Part shown: one piece after another, positions 40,235-40,687 of the stretch
How the letters are laid out: each line of letters opens with the position of its first letter
How positions within the stretch are numbered: position 1 is the first letter of the stretch
DNA from: Chloroflexota bacterium
Lineage (GTDB): Bacteria; Chloroflexota; Dehalococcoidia; UBA2979
Direction of reading: 5' to 3'
Assembly: GCA_026713865.1 (NCBI GenBank)
Contig: JAPONQ010000104.1
Location: forward strand, 1-40,687
DNA: 40,687 bases
Translations under genes and position numbers: made by a program
The notes under the pieces: model-generated
What the model was told of the DNA's origin: nothing
The model's input: the letters and a program-made list of their open reading frames with translations, nothing else
Databases searched by the model: none

Positions 40235-40516
40235 ATGGCCACCGTCTTCATACCCGCCTCGTTGCGCCGGCTGTGCGGTGACCGCCACGCCGTGGAGGTC
40301 GAGGGGGCGACGCTGCGGCAGGTGATCGAGCGCCTCGACCGGGAGTGCCCCGGCATCCGCGACCTGATCGTCGAGGAGGGCATGCTGCGCCCGGGCATCC
40401 AGCTCGCCGTCGACGGCGAGACCGCCCAGGCGGGCCTCCTGCGCTCGGTCCCCGCGGACGCCGAGGTGCAAATCCTGCCGGCGATGTCGGGCGGGGGAGG
40501 CCCCCGAACACCGTAA
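40235..40516 (+). CDS. MoaD/ThiS-like ubiquitin-fold sulfur carrier with extended C-terminus
   Basis: 93 aa beta-grasp protein: V-F-I-P-A-S-L-R-R-L at the start, V-E-G-A-T-L-R-Q-V-I-E-R-L, C-P-G-I-R-D and the final V-Q-I-L-P-A-M-S-G-G. In MoaD/ThiS the chain ends in Gly-Gly, which is adenylated and thiocarboxylated. Here four Gly (86-89) are followed by P-R-T-P, so the carrier would need trimming or does not act as a sulfur donor. A 6-bp G/C hairpin (40492-40506) overlaps these codons. It lies 27 nt after the Mo subunit gene and could be a dedicated molybdopterin-synthase small subunit. Confidence 0.75.
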   Translation: MATVFIPASLRRLCGDRHAVEVEGATLRQVIERLDRECPGIRDLIVEEGMLRPGIQLAVDGETAQAGLLRSVPADAEVQILPAMSGGGGPRTP

Positions 40517-40552
40517 GCCCGGGGACCGTCGGACGGTCGTGCGGATCTAGTC

Positions 40553-40687
40553 TGTCGTATCACCGAGTAGTAGCGACACGTACAGGGCCTCGGAAGTAGG
40601 GGCCAGACGGTTCATCCTGCTGTGTGTAGAGGCACAGAGAGGAGACCGCCATGACCCCTGACGACCAACTGTATCGCTTTCGCCAGC
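40553..40687 (+). mobile_element. Left end of an insertion sequence (IS481-like)
   Basis: From about 40545 the base composition drops clearly below that of the rest of the window. A TGTCG near 40553 may be the element's terminus, since IS481-family ends begin TGT. No gene precedes the transposase start at 40651. The exact boundary and terminal inverted repeat cannot be checked, because the right end is outside the window. Confidence 0.55.
40651..40687 (+). CDS. Transposase, 5' fragment (cut by window end)
   Basis: Twelve codons are visible, M-T-P-D-D-Q-L-Y-R-F-R-Q. This opening matches the N-terminal helix-turn-helix region of a group of IS481-type transposases that begin M-T-P-x-x-Q-L-Y-R-F-R. 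AGAGAGGAG lies 7 nt before the ATG. The rest is beyond the window, so family assignment rests on a short match. Confidence 0.55.
   Translation, partial: MTPDDQLYRFRQ

Noticed and set aside
37907-40471. 854-codon minus frame opposite the Mo subunit gene
   Set aside because: Shadow frame without domain features; the plus-strand gene is unambiguous.
1-40687. tRNA, rRNA, CRISPR array, riboswitch
   Set aside because: None was recognised on either strand when reading the gaps; most gaps are shorter than 250 nt.

Overview
The window is 40.7 kb of very GC-rich bacterial DNA (about 70 % by eye). It is densely coded, has many GTG starts, and genes often overlap by 4-10 nt. It carries a homodimeric-type pyruvate dehydrogenase set, LipA/LipB, an AddAB-like recombination pair, an LLM-class flavin/F420-type oxidoreductase, and many hydrolase, thiolase, crotonase and molybdenum-hydroxylase genes. 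This looks like an uncultivated soil, sediment or marine heterotroph. Actinomycetota, Methylomirabilota/Rokubacteria-like, Binatota-like or Chloroflexota-like lineages would all fit, and the sequence alone does not decide. I saw no rRNA, tRNA, CRISPR array or recognisable transcription regulator.

Layout. (1) 1-4534: a fold-back inverted repeat at the very start, probably an assembly artefact, then the 3' part of an AddB-like nuclease overlapping a complete AddA-like helicase-nuclease. (2) 4.6-8.8 kb: a solute-binding protein without a signal peptide, an LLM-class oxidoreductase, a small ferredoxin-fold-like protein, and a Cys-less AhpD/CMD protein. (3) 8.9-16.5 kb: two divergent operons that look like one catabolic locus. 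The leftward one encodes an amidohydrolase, a maleate-isomerase/racemase-family protein and MmgE/PrpD. The rightward one encodes an alpha/beta hydrolase with an N-terminal cap, a phenylacetate-CoA-ligase-like enzyme and a triple-RidA protein. (4) 16.4-21.0 kb: a MOSC protein, a small acidic protein translationally coupled to an amidase, an alpha/beta hydrolase, an AhpD/CMD protein with an in-frame UGA, and a membrane PH-like protein. (5) 21.0-28.6 kb: aceE-aceF-lpd facing away from lipB-lipA, so the 2-oxoacid dehydrogenase complex sits beside the enzymes that make its lipoyl cofactor. (6) 28.7-33.4 kb: a P-loop kinase-like protein, then a leftward operon of thiolase (also with an in-frame UGA), DUF35 OB-fold protein, DsrE-like protein and crotonase. 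(7) 32.6-36.5 kb: three alpha/beta-hydrolase-fold genes, a NIPSNAP protein and an NmrA-type reductase. (8) 36.5-40.5 kb: a three-subunit molybdenum hydroxylase (FAD, 2Fe-2S and Mo subunits) plus a MoaD/ThiS-like protein. (9) 40.55 kb to the end: the left end of an insertion sequence with the first codons of its transposase.

Most interesting result. Two unrelated genes are each interrupted by a single in-frame TGA, and the same frame then completes the protein. In the AhpD/CMD protein the TGA falls exactly at the second Cys of the C-x2-C-x3-H active site, giving C-R-Y-U, with a 9-bp hairpin at the spacing expected for a bacterial SECIS element. In the thiolase the TGA lies 18 codons before the true end, in an NG-U-GG motif, again with a hairpin just downstream. 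TGA is an ordinary stop for many other genes here, so genome-wide recoding is not the explanation. I infer selenocysteine insertion: likely for the AhpD-like protein, and a more novel hypothesis for the thiolase.
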